DNA of 64,000 bases from Prostheceraeus crozeri (GCA_907163375.1 CAJQUW010015369.1:62001-126000), one strand, 5' to 3'. Numbered from the stretch's first letter, positions 1 to 13,505 are shown. Notes: generated from the letters alone by a model not told the origin. Translations and numbers: made by a program.

Positions 1-268
1 CGAACCAATGATAACATCGATAGAAGATTTGCATAATTATTTGTATCTTGAGCATACATAGAGACTGTCTGCCAACCTATATCCTCTGTCTTCGAGTTCT
101 TTGACCATGGGCCATTAGGAATCATCTCCAACGGTCCACACAAACGTGAGGTAGAAAGCAAATCGAAAGAACACTCATAGTCATCCAATTTTGAGCGAAG
201 AACCAACTTTCACAACATCAAGATTGCAATACGTTGAAGCCTCACCAAAGCTTTGTATCTCCAATCTT

Positions 269-706
269 TCAGGAACCAACCCTTTCAGCCTTGATAGAAT
301 CTGCCAAACGAGTGCGTATGTATGACCTTTGACTTCCACCATCTATCAAAATGCGTGTCGGACAAGATTTGTGAGAGGTTCCCTCAATCATAACCGAGGC
401 AGTCATCAACAGAATATTTGGAGAAACATTGCTAGACATGGAAGTGGATGTTGTGGTGAGAGATACATCACTTGTTTCTGGTTTTGTGTCAACGGGTGCA
501 TCGCAAAGAAGCTTATGATGCCTGGTTTCACATCTGTCACAATTCTTGCCAACATAGAAGTTCTTTGCAAAATGTCTACGTTTCAAGCACAGATAGCATG
601 CATTGGAATTCTTCACAGATTCACGTCTTTGTTTGATTGTCATCACAGATAGATTTTGACAGTTGTCAGATTTATGTTCAAGGGAGCAGAATATGCATTT
701 CATCAT
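269..706 (-). pseudogene. zinc-knuckle and protease part of LTR element (fossil)
   Basis: This 145-residue open stretch begins with a Cys/His knuckle (CIFCSLEHKSDNC). A second Cys/His cluster follows, with CYLCLKRRHF and CDRCETRHH. A retropepsin-like motif ILIDGGSQRSYI lies near the C-terminal end. This arrangement is typical of BEL/Pao polyproteins. It is part of the same fossil as the gag region. Confidence 0.7.
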
Positions 707-840
707 CCTGTGCGTGTAATTTTGATCATTTGACGGGTTTAGTGGAAACTTGCTGTTTGAGTTTCGATCCTTCGAGATATGGTAGTACTTTTTGGGCTTG
801 AAATTTCTCTTGTTTCCATCAAAATAATCGTTATTTTGAG

Positions 841-1629
841 CTAAACATCGTTGTGTGCAAGCAAAAATCGATCTGCCAATTTCGCGACCTCATCTAGATC
901 AGAAAAAGATCTCTCTTTCCAGAAAATATTGCTACAATCAGAAGGACACGCAGCGATAAATTGCTCTTGTATAAACAAGTCACAAACCGATTCGAAGTCT
1001 CTTCCAGTATCAGAAAATTCAATCCATCTTTTCAGATAATTACGCAAACGTGTAATAAATTGATCTGGACTCTCTCCTTGCTCAGGTCGGCTGTTCCTGA
1101 ATCGCTGCCTGAAACCTGATTCAGTCAAATCATATCTTTTGAGTAGAGCCTCCTTCAAGGAATCATAGTCATTAGCCAGAACATCAGACAGCCGAGAGTA
1201 AACATCCAATGCTCTACCCGTTAGCAGGGCACTCAAGGAAGTTGACCAAATTGATTTGTCCCAGTTATTGGACTTGGCAAACCTCTCAAATCGGTTCAAG
1301 TAACTATCAATATCATCTTTGTAATCAACAAAGGCAGGTAATTTAGGACAGCTGGTTTTTCCCATTGTAGTATTCGAGCAACTATTATGGTTGTTGGATT
1401 CACTGGACTGTAATTCCAATTTCTTCATTTCCAATTCGTGCTGACGCTCACGATCGCGTTCTTCATACATTTTTTCTTGAAATTCACGTTCCTTTTCACG
1501 ATCTTCACGTTCTCTTGCGCGATTTTCACGTTCGATAGTTTGTTGCTCATTTATAAATGCACGCAATTCACCTCCTTCAAGTCCCAATCGAGTTCCATAC
1601 TCAAAAATTTTATCCATTGCGATAAACAA
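841..1629 (-). pseudogene. gag part of LTR element (fossil)
   Basis: This 262-residue open stretch has an N-terminal charged coiled coil rich in Arg and Glu (residues about 25-75). A SCAN-like/retrotransposon-gag domain follows from about residue 95 (LPAFVDYKDDIDSYLNRF) to the end. It is a capsid-type domain of an LTR element fossil. No host role is suggested. Confidence 0.75.
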
Positions 1630-1671
1630 ATGTTATAACCTGGATCCTGGTCACGGCACCAAAAATTATAT

Positions 1672-2157
1672 TGAAAACAGTTTTACAAAGTCAGGATAAG
1701 TCAACATTGCGTTGTGTAAATCATTCTATTTATGATAAGTCATGGACAAGTATACATTGCTGTTCGATACATCAAAATTCAAATTTCTCAGTCATAAGGA
1801 TCACAGACAAACAGACATTTAGGATGTTAGTTCACTTAATAACTAAAGACATCTGAATGACCCATTACAACGGTGAAGCACATAGCGTGCATGTGTACTT
1901 GTAATAACATAGAATCTTGAAAGTCAGTAGATGATCAGTCACTTTGATCAACGAACTATGACTGAATCATAGACATTCATACTCGCATCACACTGATACT
2001 ACTCATATCATACTCGTTTTCAACATTGACTAGCTACGGCGTGACATAAAATAGACCGAACCGTAGGCGAGGTTTATATCTATCATAGCTAGTCAATATA
2101 AGCAGTATATACCTCCAAAGCTAGCTGTGACGATATTATCAACCGACACTATACAAC
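1672..2157 (-). repeat. Probable 5' LTR of the BEL/Pao-like element
   Basis: This stretch lies directly upstream (on the minus strand) of the primer-binding-like site and can be bounded by TG...CA ends, giving about 490 bp. TATA-like sequences occur on the minus strand near 2090-2115. The partner LTR is outside the window, so both boundaries are provisional. Confidence 0.4.
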
Positions 2158-4766
2158 AAAGTAGCTGACATTGCATAATTTGATCACCATCTGGAGCAGC
2201 TGATAGCAAGCAATATCAACCGTTTGAGTTAGTGATTTTAATTTTGATAATCGAAAGAAAAGTCCTAGAAATGGCTCTTTGTTCATGCACGCGAATGCAA
2301 GAAGAATCCAATTTTATGGAGAAAGTAGATAATATGCCATAGATAGAAGCACCATGTTGCAGTGAATGCCATAGAATTGACGGTTATCTATGAAATTAAT
2401 CAATACTATTTGAACAATTTCCGCAATGATACTGCATATCATCAGATTAAAGATTTTACGTAAAAATACTCCTCAGGAGTTTGATAATGCATCTAACATG
2501 CATATAAATTGAAAGAAACAATGGAATGAGGAATATGCATAAGGCCTAATGAAGATATTAAAACAAATAGTACAATTGAAAAACTGTACAAATAGTAAAA
2601 CTGTGATGGTCTCATTAAACATAATTCTACGAGTATTTAATCTCGAATCTTTTGATTTCATGTAAGATTTTAACGTACAAATATTAACTTTTGATTCACT
2701 TACAACACATGATTTCCAGTTTGATTTCAAAATATTTGATGATGATACCGTTACTTCTCGAGAGCGAGCGAAGTTCTGAACTTTCTACCTTGCTCTTTGT
2801 ACCTACCCTCAGCGTTAATAAATTTAGGAATTGTTATTTTTAAATGAAGGCAATGACATAAAATCTAAGAAGCTAAAAACATTACAAAGCAATTTCATTG
2901 CTCTATCAGACAAAATTGAGTTGCAGCTTCCAATATTTTGTCAAGGAAAAACACCGAAATTAGAGATGCTGTGAAATATTCTTATAAAAAAGATCCATCA
3001 GGAGGGAGTTGATGCAAGACATGAAACTGGTTCTGCTTTTTGTGTTCACAAGGGGATCCGCGGGGGAAAGGAGGAGAGGCGAGCGTGGCGATAATGTTCG
3101 CAGCAGCATGGGAAAATATGTACACAAAGGGGCCGGATTGAGAGTGCGATGACTAAGGAGCGAAGCGTTGTACTAAGCAGGTTGAACAATCACGGATAGA
3201 TGTCGAAGAGTGGAAATCCAGTAAAATAACTCAATAAATCCAGTTTAAGTCGTTGAAATAAGGCACTGTGATAAAAAAAGCGTCACTGTATGCAAACTGA
3301 TGTAATAAAGGTAATGGCAAGATGCTAAGTAGCTGGCCAAAGGCAGAAAGCAGTAAAGTCAAAGCAAAACAGGCAGAAAGCATGCCGCAATCAGGAGCCG
3401 CAACGGCTGACCTGGTAGAATGTCGGTCTCATGGCTACTACCACGGCTAACCTGTGACACTGACCTTTGCCTCGCAATTAATTAAAAGCTAAAAAATATC
3501 TACGGTAAATCAAGCGATATAATTCGAGTCCATCTTTGACAAGATGCACCTCGTTGTACTGAGTGCTTTGGAGTCTCGTGTGACTAGGAAATAAGTTTTC
3601 TTCTCTTAAGAAATCACTAGAAATTCTTGGAAGACGAAACAAGGCGGAGTAAGAGAAAGAGACTAGGAGAGACACATCTGATCACAGATTCTTGTTTCGA
3701 CACCAAGATTGAACGTTTTTTAGGTTTGTTGATAGGCTATCGATATTTTAAACGAGTTCAACTCTCTTTCAGCCTGACGTGGTCTATCTGTCCCTATTGT
3801 TTCGATTGGAGCTTCTGTTACAGGCTAGTAATTCTAGGTTCGCACGTAATTTACGTCTGACATTAAAATTTTGCTTGATTGTCAGTCATGTGGAATAATT
3901 CAGATGATCGAATTTTGATATCTTGCAAGGAGTGAAAGATCTGAAGTGATTGCTTGAATACGACATTGATAAAGAAAACGCGAGTGAATGTGTCTTGTGA
4001 TGTCCAGCTGCTTCCAGCTGATTTAGTAATTCATTGTGTATGAAGCTCTATGGAATACTAGCGAGGCTGTACAACATGTTTTCAGATTTTTTTGTTCAAT
4101 TACTGGTCCCTATGCCCTATATCGCCCTCATGCGGAACTTATATATACTTGTACACCTATTTCCGTTTCGATTTAAATCGTATTTCAGTTATCGAGCATG
4201 TATAATATAGATAGCTCACGTATTCCATCCATTGTTTCCGTTGCCGTTGATTCAATCACATGAATGAGTGCATGAGAAATATAGCCCTGTTTTTTGTACG
4301 ACAAAAAATGAATATTTGTACACGTCCCGTTAGGCTTGGTTAGCATACTCTATTCTATGACATACCGTGCCCTCCTATTTGGGTTACTTGCTTATCATTG
4401 ATTTAAATATATAGACTGTCTACTTCTTCTGGAATTCTATCCGTACTGCAAATTTTACTTGAATGTGTTTTAGCAAGTGATGCATTTCGATGATCGTAAT
4501 TGTTCCTTATTACAAGTAAATTCACGTAACAGCATGCAATATTATGTGAGCAGTTATTCTCGTTACTTAAGTGACCAGTTGATGAGGCATACTCTAGGCT
4601 ATATCTCAAAGCCGGGGTAAACTCCTATAAATAAAGTGTTGGATGTAATTTCTGTGTCATTACGTTTTCCTTGGTGGGCCTAGTTAAAGGCAGGGTAAGC
4701 GGAAATATTTCATCAATAAAATAATAAGATGTCATTGGGTATGACGCCAACCTACATTATCAAGCA
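2158..4766. other. Intergenic, no gene seen
   Basis: No convincing coding region was found. A GC-richer patch near 3050-3180 and a short repeated motif (GGCAGAAAGCA, near 3343 and 3373) suggest decayed repeat DNA, but I recognise no family. Confidence 0.5.
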
Positions 4767-5115
4767 CTCATCAAGCGAAAGGAGCGTGTTTCCCTATTCG
4801 TGTGACGTAATCGCTGTCAACCGACGAGAACTCAGCACAACAATCATAGACGAATGCAATCCTTTCGGCTTCAATTTCTCGTCTCCAGTCTGACCTGGTC
4901 AAGTGAGAATACTTTGAAAATGATAATTTGCAGTGTAGGCCTACACGGTTGCCACAGTGCGAAAGCTGTAATACCATTCAATATCATACGTTTCCCGAAA
5001 AAGAAATTTCGACTGATGTGGATTCATTGGTGTGACAAATCAGGTGCGAATGGAGAGAAATCGGGACCATATAGTGTTTCGCTCGTTTTGTACTCATTTC
5101 ATTGAATCGGATTTT
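4767..5115 (+). repeat. Left arm of a spaced inverted repeat
   Basis: This segment matches the reverse complement of 6617-6942 along most of its length by eye. Shared blocks include GGAGCGTGTTTCC, GTGAGAATACTTTGAAAAT, AATTTGCAGTGTAGGC and CGACTGATGTGGATTCATTG. It is either one copy of a MITE- or SINE-like repeat inserted twice in opposite orientation, or the arm of one 2.2-kb foldback element. Confidence 0.75.
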
Positions 5116-5345
5116 ATTTTTGGATGTGTTTAAATTTATCGATTGCAGCCACCAAACTTCCAAGACGGTTTTCTCAAGAAAGATGCCTTCCCTGAAGAAT
5201 TCTATAACTTGAACGTCTTGTATATTCTTCGCCTTCGTCTTCTGCAGCTGGTACTGCATTGCATAAATTCGTGTGATATAAAAATAATATCTCAAGATTA
5301 ATATGTTATTGTTTTCTTCACACGTCAAGCATCGATATATACAGT

Positions 5346-5427
5346 GTATATATATATATACACTTATAAAGCATCTGAAGAAAATAAAGCGCTTATGTAA
5401 AAGTCGTGTTTTCAATTTTAAAATTTC

Positions 5428-5456
<29 letters not shown>
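5346..5456. repeat. (TA)n microsatellites
   Basis: Two TA runs are present, at about 5346-5361 and 5429-5456. The second is about 14 dinucleotide units. They lie in the spacer between the arms of the inverted repeat. Confidence 0.95.
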
Positions 5457-5458
<2 letters not shown>

Positions 5459-6616
5459 AAATAATACTACAAAAGGAAAAACAACTTTTATCAGTTGCCG
5501 ATCGATTTCAGCCGTTTCTGGCTTGTCAAGGCAAATTGCTTTGATTATATATTATTATCGCACTGGATCAGTCATCATTTGCTATTGATAATTATTTATT
5601 TCGAAGTGCAAGAATATTCGAAGCACATGCCGTTATTTAGGACGCAAGCTAGGTGCTATTTAAAATGTAACGCACTACTAACTGCTAGCAAATGCTTATT
5701 TCTATATTTTTTGATTATAATTGAACATATTTTGATGGGACCGTCATGTATTCAAGTTCTGTACTCACTGATTAAAGTCAATTCTAGCAATATCTGTGTT
5801 CAATTATCAGAATGCGAATATTTGCCATATTTTGCAATCAATCAACACAAGGATATAATAAGTTCACTAAAAATACACGTCAAATGATTTAAAAATAAAA
5901 ATATAATTGAAAATAACGGAGTTTACATTTCAGCAACAGTTGAAGTCTACAGAAGTACTAGCATGCATCAGACGTTACTATCAAGACAGACGAGGCTACA
6001 AATATCTCACCTCCCAATCTCCAATCACTACTGCTTCACTATTTTCTTGAATGCATGTGGATACTTCTGGTGATAGGTTGTTGTAGGCCTCATTTAACAT
6101 TGGCATCACAATCTACCTCTGAATCTTCAGTATAGGAATATTTGTTTACTCATTATCTGCTAATTCAATGTATCAGAAACATCATTGAGCCTCGAATAAG
6201 TGTTTCCTGAGGTACAAGTTGAAGTTGTTGCAGCAATATCTGCTAATAGAAGCCTCTTTATGAAGGACCAAGTGATTGTGCATGAGGTCGTTGAGGCAAT
6301 ATATAACTTTCAATAAAGTAGCCTACTTAGACATGAGAGCACTCTAGACGTTGAATGGGTAGAAGAAACGCACTTTGTGCAAAATTAAAACAGCTCATAC
6401 AAATTTTCGAAGTGAACGAAGAAGCAGTTACCTGGAAATAAAGTAACATCAGGAGATTCTTCAATATTCGAATCAGATGACAATTCAGAGTCGTTTTCTA
6501 CCTCTGAATCTCTAATGCGAATCTGTTTTCTTTCCCGTAATTTTAATGCCAGCAAGTTAAACAATTACGAAGAAAAATATAAACACACAGGTATTCATAA
6601 CCTCTCTGAATCTCTA

Positions 6617-6942
6617 GCAAAATCCGCTTCAATGAAATTTTGTCTACAAAATGAGCGAAGCATTAAATGAATATGGCCCCATTTCTCTCCATTAGCACCT
6701 GATCTGTCTGACCAATGAATCCACATCAGTCGAAGTGACATTTATGGGGAAGCTTGTGCTATTCAATGGTTTTCATAGCGTTCCAATTGTGGTTACTACA
6801 ACCGTATAAGCCTACACTGCAAATTATTATTTTCAAAGTATTCTCACTAAAACTACTGCATTTGTTTATGGTTGCTGTGTCTCGTCGGTTGGCAGCGATG
6901 ACGTCACACGAATACGGAAACACGCTCCCTTCGCTTAATGAG
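6617..6942 (-). repeat. Right arm of a spaced inverted repeat
   Basis: This is the reverse-complement partner of 4767-5115. The spacer between the arms is about 1.5 kb and holds no recognisable coding sequence. Confidence 0.75.
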
Positions 6943-7309
6943 ACTGCTATATGTGCAAGTTGGTGCGTCATGCTGAATGAGATCTTTTGTTTCATTGATG
7001 GAAAAATAATTTTCCGTTTGCCCTTTCTTTGATGCCTCTCAAATTACGAAGTGGATATTATTACTTTTTTTGCTGTAAGTCCAGTATCTATGCTGTGAAC
7101 AAAGCTGCATTTTTTAGGGTCCAATCTTGCGAATAAAGAAGACGACCGAATAAAAAGTACGTGTAGAACCTGATAAAGGCGTCTACAAAGCTTTCATAAT
7201 TGTGTTTCACTCGCAATCGTAGATATGGATGACGTGCCTTATACAACACCATTAAGATGAATAAGTACAGTAGCGAGCATATTAATTGGTTCACCCACAA
7301 TTTTCACCA

Positions 7310-8540
7310 TAAATATGCCTTTATGTTTATTTTCCTTTGATTCTTTTGAATTTCTGAACACAAAAGTCTTACAAGTCCATAAACAATGTATATTTTAGTA
7401 CACCAGCGTGTTAAAACTTGGTGTGGCCACCTTTGGCTTGTGTGGCCACGACTCACTATCCTTTCAAGAAGCATGCTCAACATTTCATATTTTACAACTT
7501 CCATCAAGTTTTTGCTCCACCTTCACAGTCACGCTGTTTACGTCGAGAAAGTCGATTGATTCAAGTCCACTCGACTGGTAAGGTGTGTCGCTCCAGTTGT
7601 CGATTGATGATGGCCCATATTGTTTCTATCAGGGCTCTGTCCTGGAGAATGCTCGGCCAATGTAACACTCGAATTTTGTTTCTTCTCCTCGAAGTATTTT
7701 TGATCACTTTTTTTGTGTAGGTAGGGGGGGCGTTATCTTGTTGGTAAATGAAGTCATCCCCGAACCAACCACTTGCCTGAGAGACCAAACGAGTCCTTAG
7801 TACACAAAGATACTGATTAGCATTCATCGATCCATCAACAACATCAACAACACCATCAACCATCTGGACTTCAATACTTTTTCTCATTACTGAAGATAAC
7901 CTGAAGAAGAAAGATAGGAAATTCAATAAACTTTATTTACTTTCTTTAACGACGTAGGCCTAACCATTTTTAAAAATAAAATACCCTCAAAAACTGATTT
8001 TATGGTTAAAATAGTTAAAGATAAGACATATTTCAACTGATATTATAATTGATGAGTTAAAAAATTGAAGATAAAAAAAACTGATTAAAATGCAATCTAA
8101 TTAACTTAATCATAAATGACCATAGAAAAAGTACAGGAAAAGCAGTGGAAAGGCCTATCTCACTTTTTCCCAATGAGCTGAAGTCCCATCCTTATGATTC
8201 CGAGCCCATTGCAGTCCGCGAACAGTTTCATACGAGCTGTCCAAGAAAGCGGCTTCTGTAGGGCTTTCAACCGATTTTTGCCACCATCAAACCAAGCATT
8301 CGGCGTCGATTGATTTCATTCTTATATCCAACGCTGTAAGAGATGATCAATCATGCTTGCCCTTCATTTTCCGTCGGTCTTCATATGATGTTCGAAAAGC
8401 TTTACTCCAGATTCCGACTCTTTGTGGCAAGATTTCGCCAGTCTCTCTCTAAACGAATGACAATTCTATATACCGAGACTGTGAAATCCCTGTCATCTTC
8501 GAAACCTGTCTCCTTTATGTCGTGCATGCTGCCATAAATA
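7310..8540 (-). mobile_element. Tc1-like DNA transposon remnant
   Basis: The minus strand encodes scattered pieces of a Tc1/mariner transposase. Near 8370-8535 is an N-terminal helix-turn-helix region (RRQVSKMTGISQ). At 7561-7926 lies a 121-codon open stretch with the second catalytic Asp (YQQDNAPP) and a decayed third motif (HWPSILQDRALIETIWAI, where WPxxSPDLNPIE is normal). Residues resembling the usual GGHTKY tail follow near 7430. Several stops and frame changes separate the pieces. The last motif is too altered for function. Clear terminal inverted repeats were not found. Confidence 0.75.
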
Positions 8541-11390
8541 TATAGTTCTTTACGCGTGCGTTCTCACCGATATCCATAGTAAAAATGAACTTACATATCT
8601 TGAGACTGTGACTATGGACATAGATCTTCGAGATGAGATATGACAAATGTGTGTCGATGAAGCTTTCAATAATCAATAACTTGATCAACTTTCGCCCACC
8701 AACTATACAGCTTGAATTCTATCTCCCAAGCTCATATACAATTGTTTGTCCACACTTTGTTGTGTGTGTGTCGTGTTACTGGGATTGCAGATATTTGAAA
8801 TTGTCTGGTTTTGATGTCTCACATTGTCTCTATTGAGATATACACATTTTAGTCCATGTATCAAGCAAACAATGTAACCAACTTCAAAATCTGTCTGTAC
8901 AATCTAAAGATAAACAAAATGCCTCAAAAACATAAAAATGCGAATTGAAGATTCCTTTTCTGAAATGATTTACAAGTCAATTCCCGCGTGTTGCGTCCGA
9001 CACGTGAAAAAAGCAATTTGCTGACCATCTTTTATCATTCATTTCTTAACTTCAACCTCCTAGACATGCTCACTTGAGTACATCAACTTCAGTAATCAGT
9101 TAGATGCATAACGCAAACGTCGGTAATTCGCCGGAAATTTGGTGTGAAATCTTCAATTTGAAAAATTGAATTTCTGCGATTACGTCCGACACCATTTTTA
9201 TTAATTTTTCATAAATTTTTGAGATGATCACAAATATTGGTTAGATAGCTTATCATATTATGTGAAGTGCGACTCATTCCACACATCCAACATAAAGCAT
9301 AAGCCATTCCATATTATTAAACAGATTTGTGCCAATCGATTTTCCCACGAATGTTGTGTGCGACATAATTGGAATTGTCCGCTTGTCAATGCCGGCCAAA
9401 GCAAGTTCAGTTTCAGCATGCAATCGAAGCATGATTTCTGGGGACATCTATGATTTTACTTTTTTGCCAGCGCTCATGAATAGTTACATTTCATAACTGA
9501 TAAGTTATCAGTGATAACAGAAGAGTATTGGAATAATAAATGGAAGGGACTGAATAGGTATGTCAACTATGAAGTAGTGAAGAATTCCATAGTTATCCGT
9601 AGACATTCGGAAGACAAATAGATAATAATATTGATAAGCGTGTATTTGTTTCAATGAGAATCGGATACAAACGCTGATAGCATGTCTACAAAAGTGATGA
9701 CAAAAGTAGAGAGAGAAGTTTTAAACCATGAAATACAACATTGGATTTAAAAATTTACAACGGCCCAGATGGAGGTCCATTTCTATGGTTAGAATGGAGT
9801 TGATTTAGCATAGAGCTTAATTGATTATTCAGGTAGTGCATTCCCTTAAAGATGCATGTCTTCATAAAGGCTGGTTCCAGCTATGTCTGCAGCAATTTTG
9901 AGTCATTTTTTAAGTCACTCAATTTCACTAAGATTGATATGCACTCGTGGGAATATGTCTTGTATATATCTTCATATATCTAACTGTCAAAACTCTAATG
10001 ACCTGACCTACATATGTTCGCTAATTTTTAAAAACACCCAAAAGCAGGGATTTCACGCGTTTGAAACACTTGACTTGAGGCTTTTTGAGAATTGATATAA
10101 GCAGGACGCTAACACCCATAGAGTAGGGATATATAGGTAGAGTGTCGACTCAAAAAAAGTATCTGTATGCAGGGAGAGTTTTTATATGAAAAGATTCAGT
10201 TTTTTGCGGAGATTACGTCGCCGTGGTCCAAAAAATTATTTGAGCAGTTTTAAAAAATTGCAAAATTTGGCAAATTTATATACTACAGAGATGACTCCTT
10301 TATGTAAGTAGTATGCAACAAGTTGGATATCAAAAGGAATGAATATTTGCTAATAAGCATCCTAACTAAGCGGAAATTATGCTGATTATCAAGGGAATTT
10401 CATGATCCGTTTTGTAATGGAAGTCGCTTCATGAAAAAGTCGACATCCTATTGTGCTTTCTTGGCTGAAATTTCATAATTATAATTCATGAAAGCAATAG
10501 CAGGTCATCGAGTTGCCAATTTAACAAATATTACCTCTCCAAGGCTGTCATGACACGGACAATCTGTAAAATGCTGCTTTGCTATCATGATCAGTCAATT
10601 CCGTTGTAATTTCTTCAAAACTGCATAAATATGTATGTCTCACATTTTGAAACAATTCCGACTGTATCTCCCCTGAGTTCATTTAATAAAATCGAAGTGC
10701 ATGCACATTTGGAATTTAATAAGTGCAGAGTTACCACTCAACCTAATATACTTACTCTATGCTAACACCACTATTCTACTGTCGGGAATGCAATCCTGTG
10801 TACTCCGCAGAGCGCTGAGGTTCATTAAATATTCACTTAGCAAATATCATAAAGCAATTTAATCATAAAGCTTAAAACGCCTGCTGTAATTAATCGCAAA
10901 TAATTTCATGATGTGCCGGCGTTGTTTAGTTAAGCATTTTGCAAAATTCGTTTTTTTTAAAAAAAACTGTAGAATGTAAACGAAAATTGATCGATTTTTC
11001 GACCTTTCATGGCGCGGATATAGCGTAGTTGAAAAACATGCCACCACCCTTGTAGAACTCCACCTAAACAGAAACTTTTTTGAAAAAATTAACCGCCATG
11101 GCAGTCTATCAAAGGTTTTATAGTAAGCACAAATAGATCACAAATATTATACAGCGACCCTGGCTTTCTCAAGAATGTGTATTTTCTAAGTCCAATATTT
11201 CGACCTTATACCTTGACAGGTAATGCACTGACCGAACATGGCTTTCAGACAATCATGTGAGAATTTAGGCTGTACATAGTACTATTACATACGAATAATT
11301 CAGCTTAACAGAAAGTCACGCATTCATTACGGGGTGACCACTTAGTCCGGAATTTCGGACCAGTCCGAAATGGTTCGAAAAGTCCGAATA
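8541..11390. other. Intergenic, no gene seen
   Basis: AT-rich sequence with no convincing gene. The motif GCGTCCGACAC occurs near 8993 and a variant near 9183, which may be decayed repeat DNA. A (TG)n-like run lies near 8758-8772. Confidence 0.5.
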
Positions 11391-12120
11391 CAGGGTGCCC
11401 ATTAAAAATGGTAACCGTTTTTTCTTTTACTTTTCAACATAACTTCCTAGTGTCCTTGACTCATTCAAAATCACTATGTGAAACTGTAAATCAAATGTAA
11501 AACTATCGTCTCAACGTACTTCTCGTGTATTCAAAGCGTGATTGAATTGTCACTTTCATAGATATTCAGCCGATATGACGACATAATGTAGAACACCACT
11601 TACCAAATAGCAACGCGTTTCACGTGCATTCATATTTCAAAGCATGATCAATTTGTCACTATAGATATCCATCCAACCATTATGACGACACATTATATAT
11701 AGAGCACTGACAAGTATTGACATTTATAGCAACGAACTGAAGTTTTAGAAATTATTGATCGTCGAATTCGCAAGAATGGAACAACTGACAGACTTCCAAC
11801 GCAAGGTGATAGTGTTATCTAGGAAAGAAAATTCAACATGGGGCTTGACAAAATGTTCTGAAGTGCTTCCTTAGTTCTTCAGTAAGATCAATAAAAGACA
11901 AATGGAACGTGTAGCTTCTATCCTTAAAAGATATGGATCTCCTGTGGCAGAATGTCGAAAAGAATGAAGTGGACGACGAGGAAGCATAGTCTCACCGGCG
12001 AGAGAAGCCACCATTACCTTAGCAGTTACTCCTCCAGATAAAAGCAGAAGACATTTCAGTCAGCGACAAATTGCTTATGAACTGAACATTTCGAAAAGTA
12101 CAGTTTTTAACGTGTGCGCT
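11391..12120 (+). mobile_element. Tc1/mariner-superfamily remnant, N-terminal HTH region
   Basis: A TA followed by CAGGGTGCCCATTAAAAATG near 11391-11411 looks like a Tc1/mariner-type terminal repeat. Downstream, from about 11776, one frame reads MEQLTDFQRKVIVLSRKEN. After interruptions it resumes with RRHFSQRQIAYELNISKSTV near 12050, a helix-turn-helix as in IS630/Tc1 transposases. The catalytic half is absent. No matching right terminal repeat was found. Confidence 0.55.
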
Positions 12121-12539
12121 CTCGCGTTAACGTTCGTGTGCTCAAACTTCCTATTTATTGTTGAGGCTAATCTAGCATCTGACAACTTGTAATTCCTGGC
12201 TTTTTATTTAGAACCGACTATGTTTCACTTCTCTGGCTACATTATTCGTTTCGCCCTTGTGGCACATGTGAAAGAGGCTTTGATTAGGTCTCATCATTAT
12301 TCAATCTCCACGAAAACGGGCAGTCATCAAAGCATTCATATATCAAGAACTGAAAGTGTTTGTACTATGGTGGACCGATGTGACAACATGTAACATATTT
12401 TCATCTCAAAATATCTCAAAACAAAATTTGTGTTTTTGATTGTTGATGTGATAAAACGTGACAAAATCACATAACCAAAATATGATTCGATAGAAGCGAC
12501 GGTTTTTCGGTAGTATGGCAAACAATTAACTTAAATGTT

Positions 12540-12800
12540 GCAGAGGAGGATTAACATCATTTGTAATAAAAGTAATGCTGTGTCTGACATCATCACCGGT
12601 GATAAAACATGGATAAGCTGCTACAAACCAGAAACTAAATAACAGTCGCAGGTTTGGATCTTCCCAAAAAAGCAATACGCTGTCGATGAGTTCCAAGATG
12701 TTCTTGCGAACATAACCCTTTTGATAGTGGTCCAGCTGCTCGGAGAAGTGTTTCGAAATAATGAAACTGCCCATATAATCTGCTGATTTCTATTTTGAAA
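12540..12800 (+). mobile_element. mariner transposase remnant, central part
   Basis: One plus-strand frame reads TGDKTWISCYKPETK, a stop, then QSQVWIF. This matches the mariner signature around the first catalytic Asp (TGDETWxxxYxPETKxQSxxW). The sequence then loses similarity. It may belong with the HTH remnant just upstream, or be a separate insertion. Confidence 0.6.
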
Positions 12801-12939
12801 AAATGCAGAAGCTGTAAATCAATTGGCTGAACAGATCTTTCTCGACTAAAAGCTTTCCGAGTGCCTCTCGCATAAGCAATTTGCATCATACCACAGTGTT
12901 CCGAATTTTGGTTTTAATGGTGGTCAGCCTGTTTTATTA

Positions 12940-13505
12940 TTAGTTTAATGTCACATTAGTTTCAACACGCCATACACGTACTATCATCAATGACAACAAC
13001 AATGACCCATAAATGAGCACTTTTATACAGGAATGATTTGCAAGAATAAATCATGACGAAATAACGATTGGGACAAACAAAATGACAATATTTACAATAA
13101 AGTCAGTGTCTCTGACTTTTACATTATTGTTCATTAGCTTTATGTGGTATTCCTGTGATGTGATTTGACTAGAAATGCTTCTCCAATTTTGTATGTCATA
13201 TTTGTTGTAATATTCTGTATTCTGTTGGCATATGTGGTTAATGATATTTCTGATAGTGGTCTGCCTTTTAGATGCTTTCTACATGCATGTTCATGAATGT
13301 TTGTGAGTCTCTGCGATGAAACTTTTTTGACAATGTTAACAATCGTGTTGATGATCCAGGGAAGAGTGGTCGTTAAATAGAATTTTATTGGCAAGTGTTC
13401 TGTGTTTTGTAGGCTGTGTAGGCAATTTTTATTTTGGATTCTTCTTGTATAGTTTTCTTTTGAATTTCTTTTTTGGATTTTCTTTTTGATTTCTTTGTGC
13501 AATTC
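12940..13505 (-). mobile_element. Penelope-like element 3' end, copy 1
   Basis: Read on the minus strand, this segment holds a 120-codon open stretch (13140-13502) ending in KIGEAFLVKSHHRNTT. After it come about 200 bp ending in a hammerhead-like motif. The right-hand copy (13510-13905, plus strand) carries the same order of features, with TRIAESRLIKSHYSNS and another hammerhead motif. The coding piece resembles the C-terminal end of Penelope-type proteins, but the reverse transcriptase is absent. Assignment to Penelope-like elements rests mainly on the ribozyme. The copy is degenerate. Confidence 0.5.
12943..13000 (-). ncRNA. Degenerate hammerhead ribozyme motif
   Basis: On the minus strand the order is GTTGTTGTCA, TTGATGA (consensus CTGANGA), a pairing stem AGTACG/CGTGTT, GAAAC, then TGACA, which pairs with TGTCA. 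The first core C has become T and the cleavage-site region is altered, so self-cleavage is not expected. Its position matches that of the better motif at 13841-13898 in the sister copy. Confidence 0.5.

Larger units (their letters stand above)
1..2157 (-). mobile_element. LTR retrotransposon fossil, BEL/Pao-like, 5' half
   Basis: The element reads leftward and runs off the left edge of the window. In order along its own strand it shows a probable LTR, a primer-binding-like site containing TGGTGCCGTGACC near 1648-1660, a gag region, and a zinc-knuckle plus aspartic-protease region. The protease motif (ILIDGGSQRS) and the two Cys/His knuckles favour BEL/Pao over Gypsy. The gag is of the SCAN-like kind, which is less typical of that clade, so the family call is moderate. 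The pol portion would lie beyond position 1. The element is broken, with roughly two interruptions visible in the part present, and looks moderately old. Confidence 0.7.
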
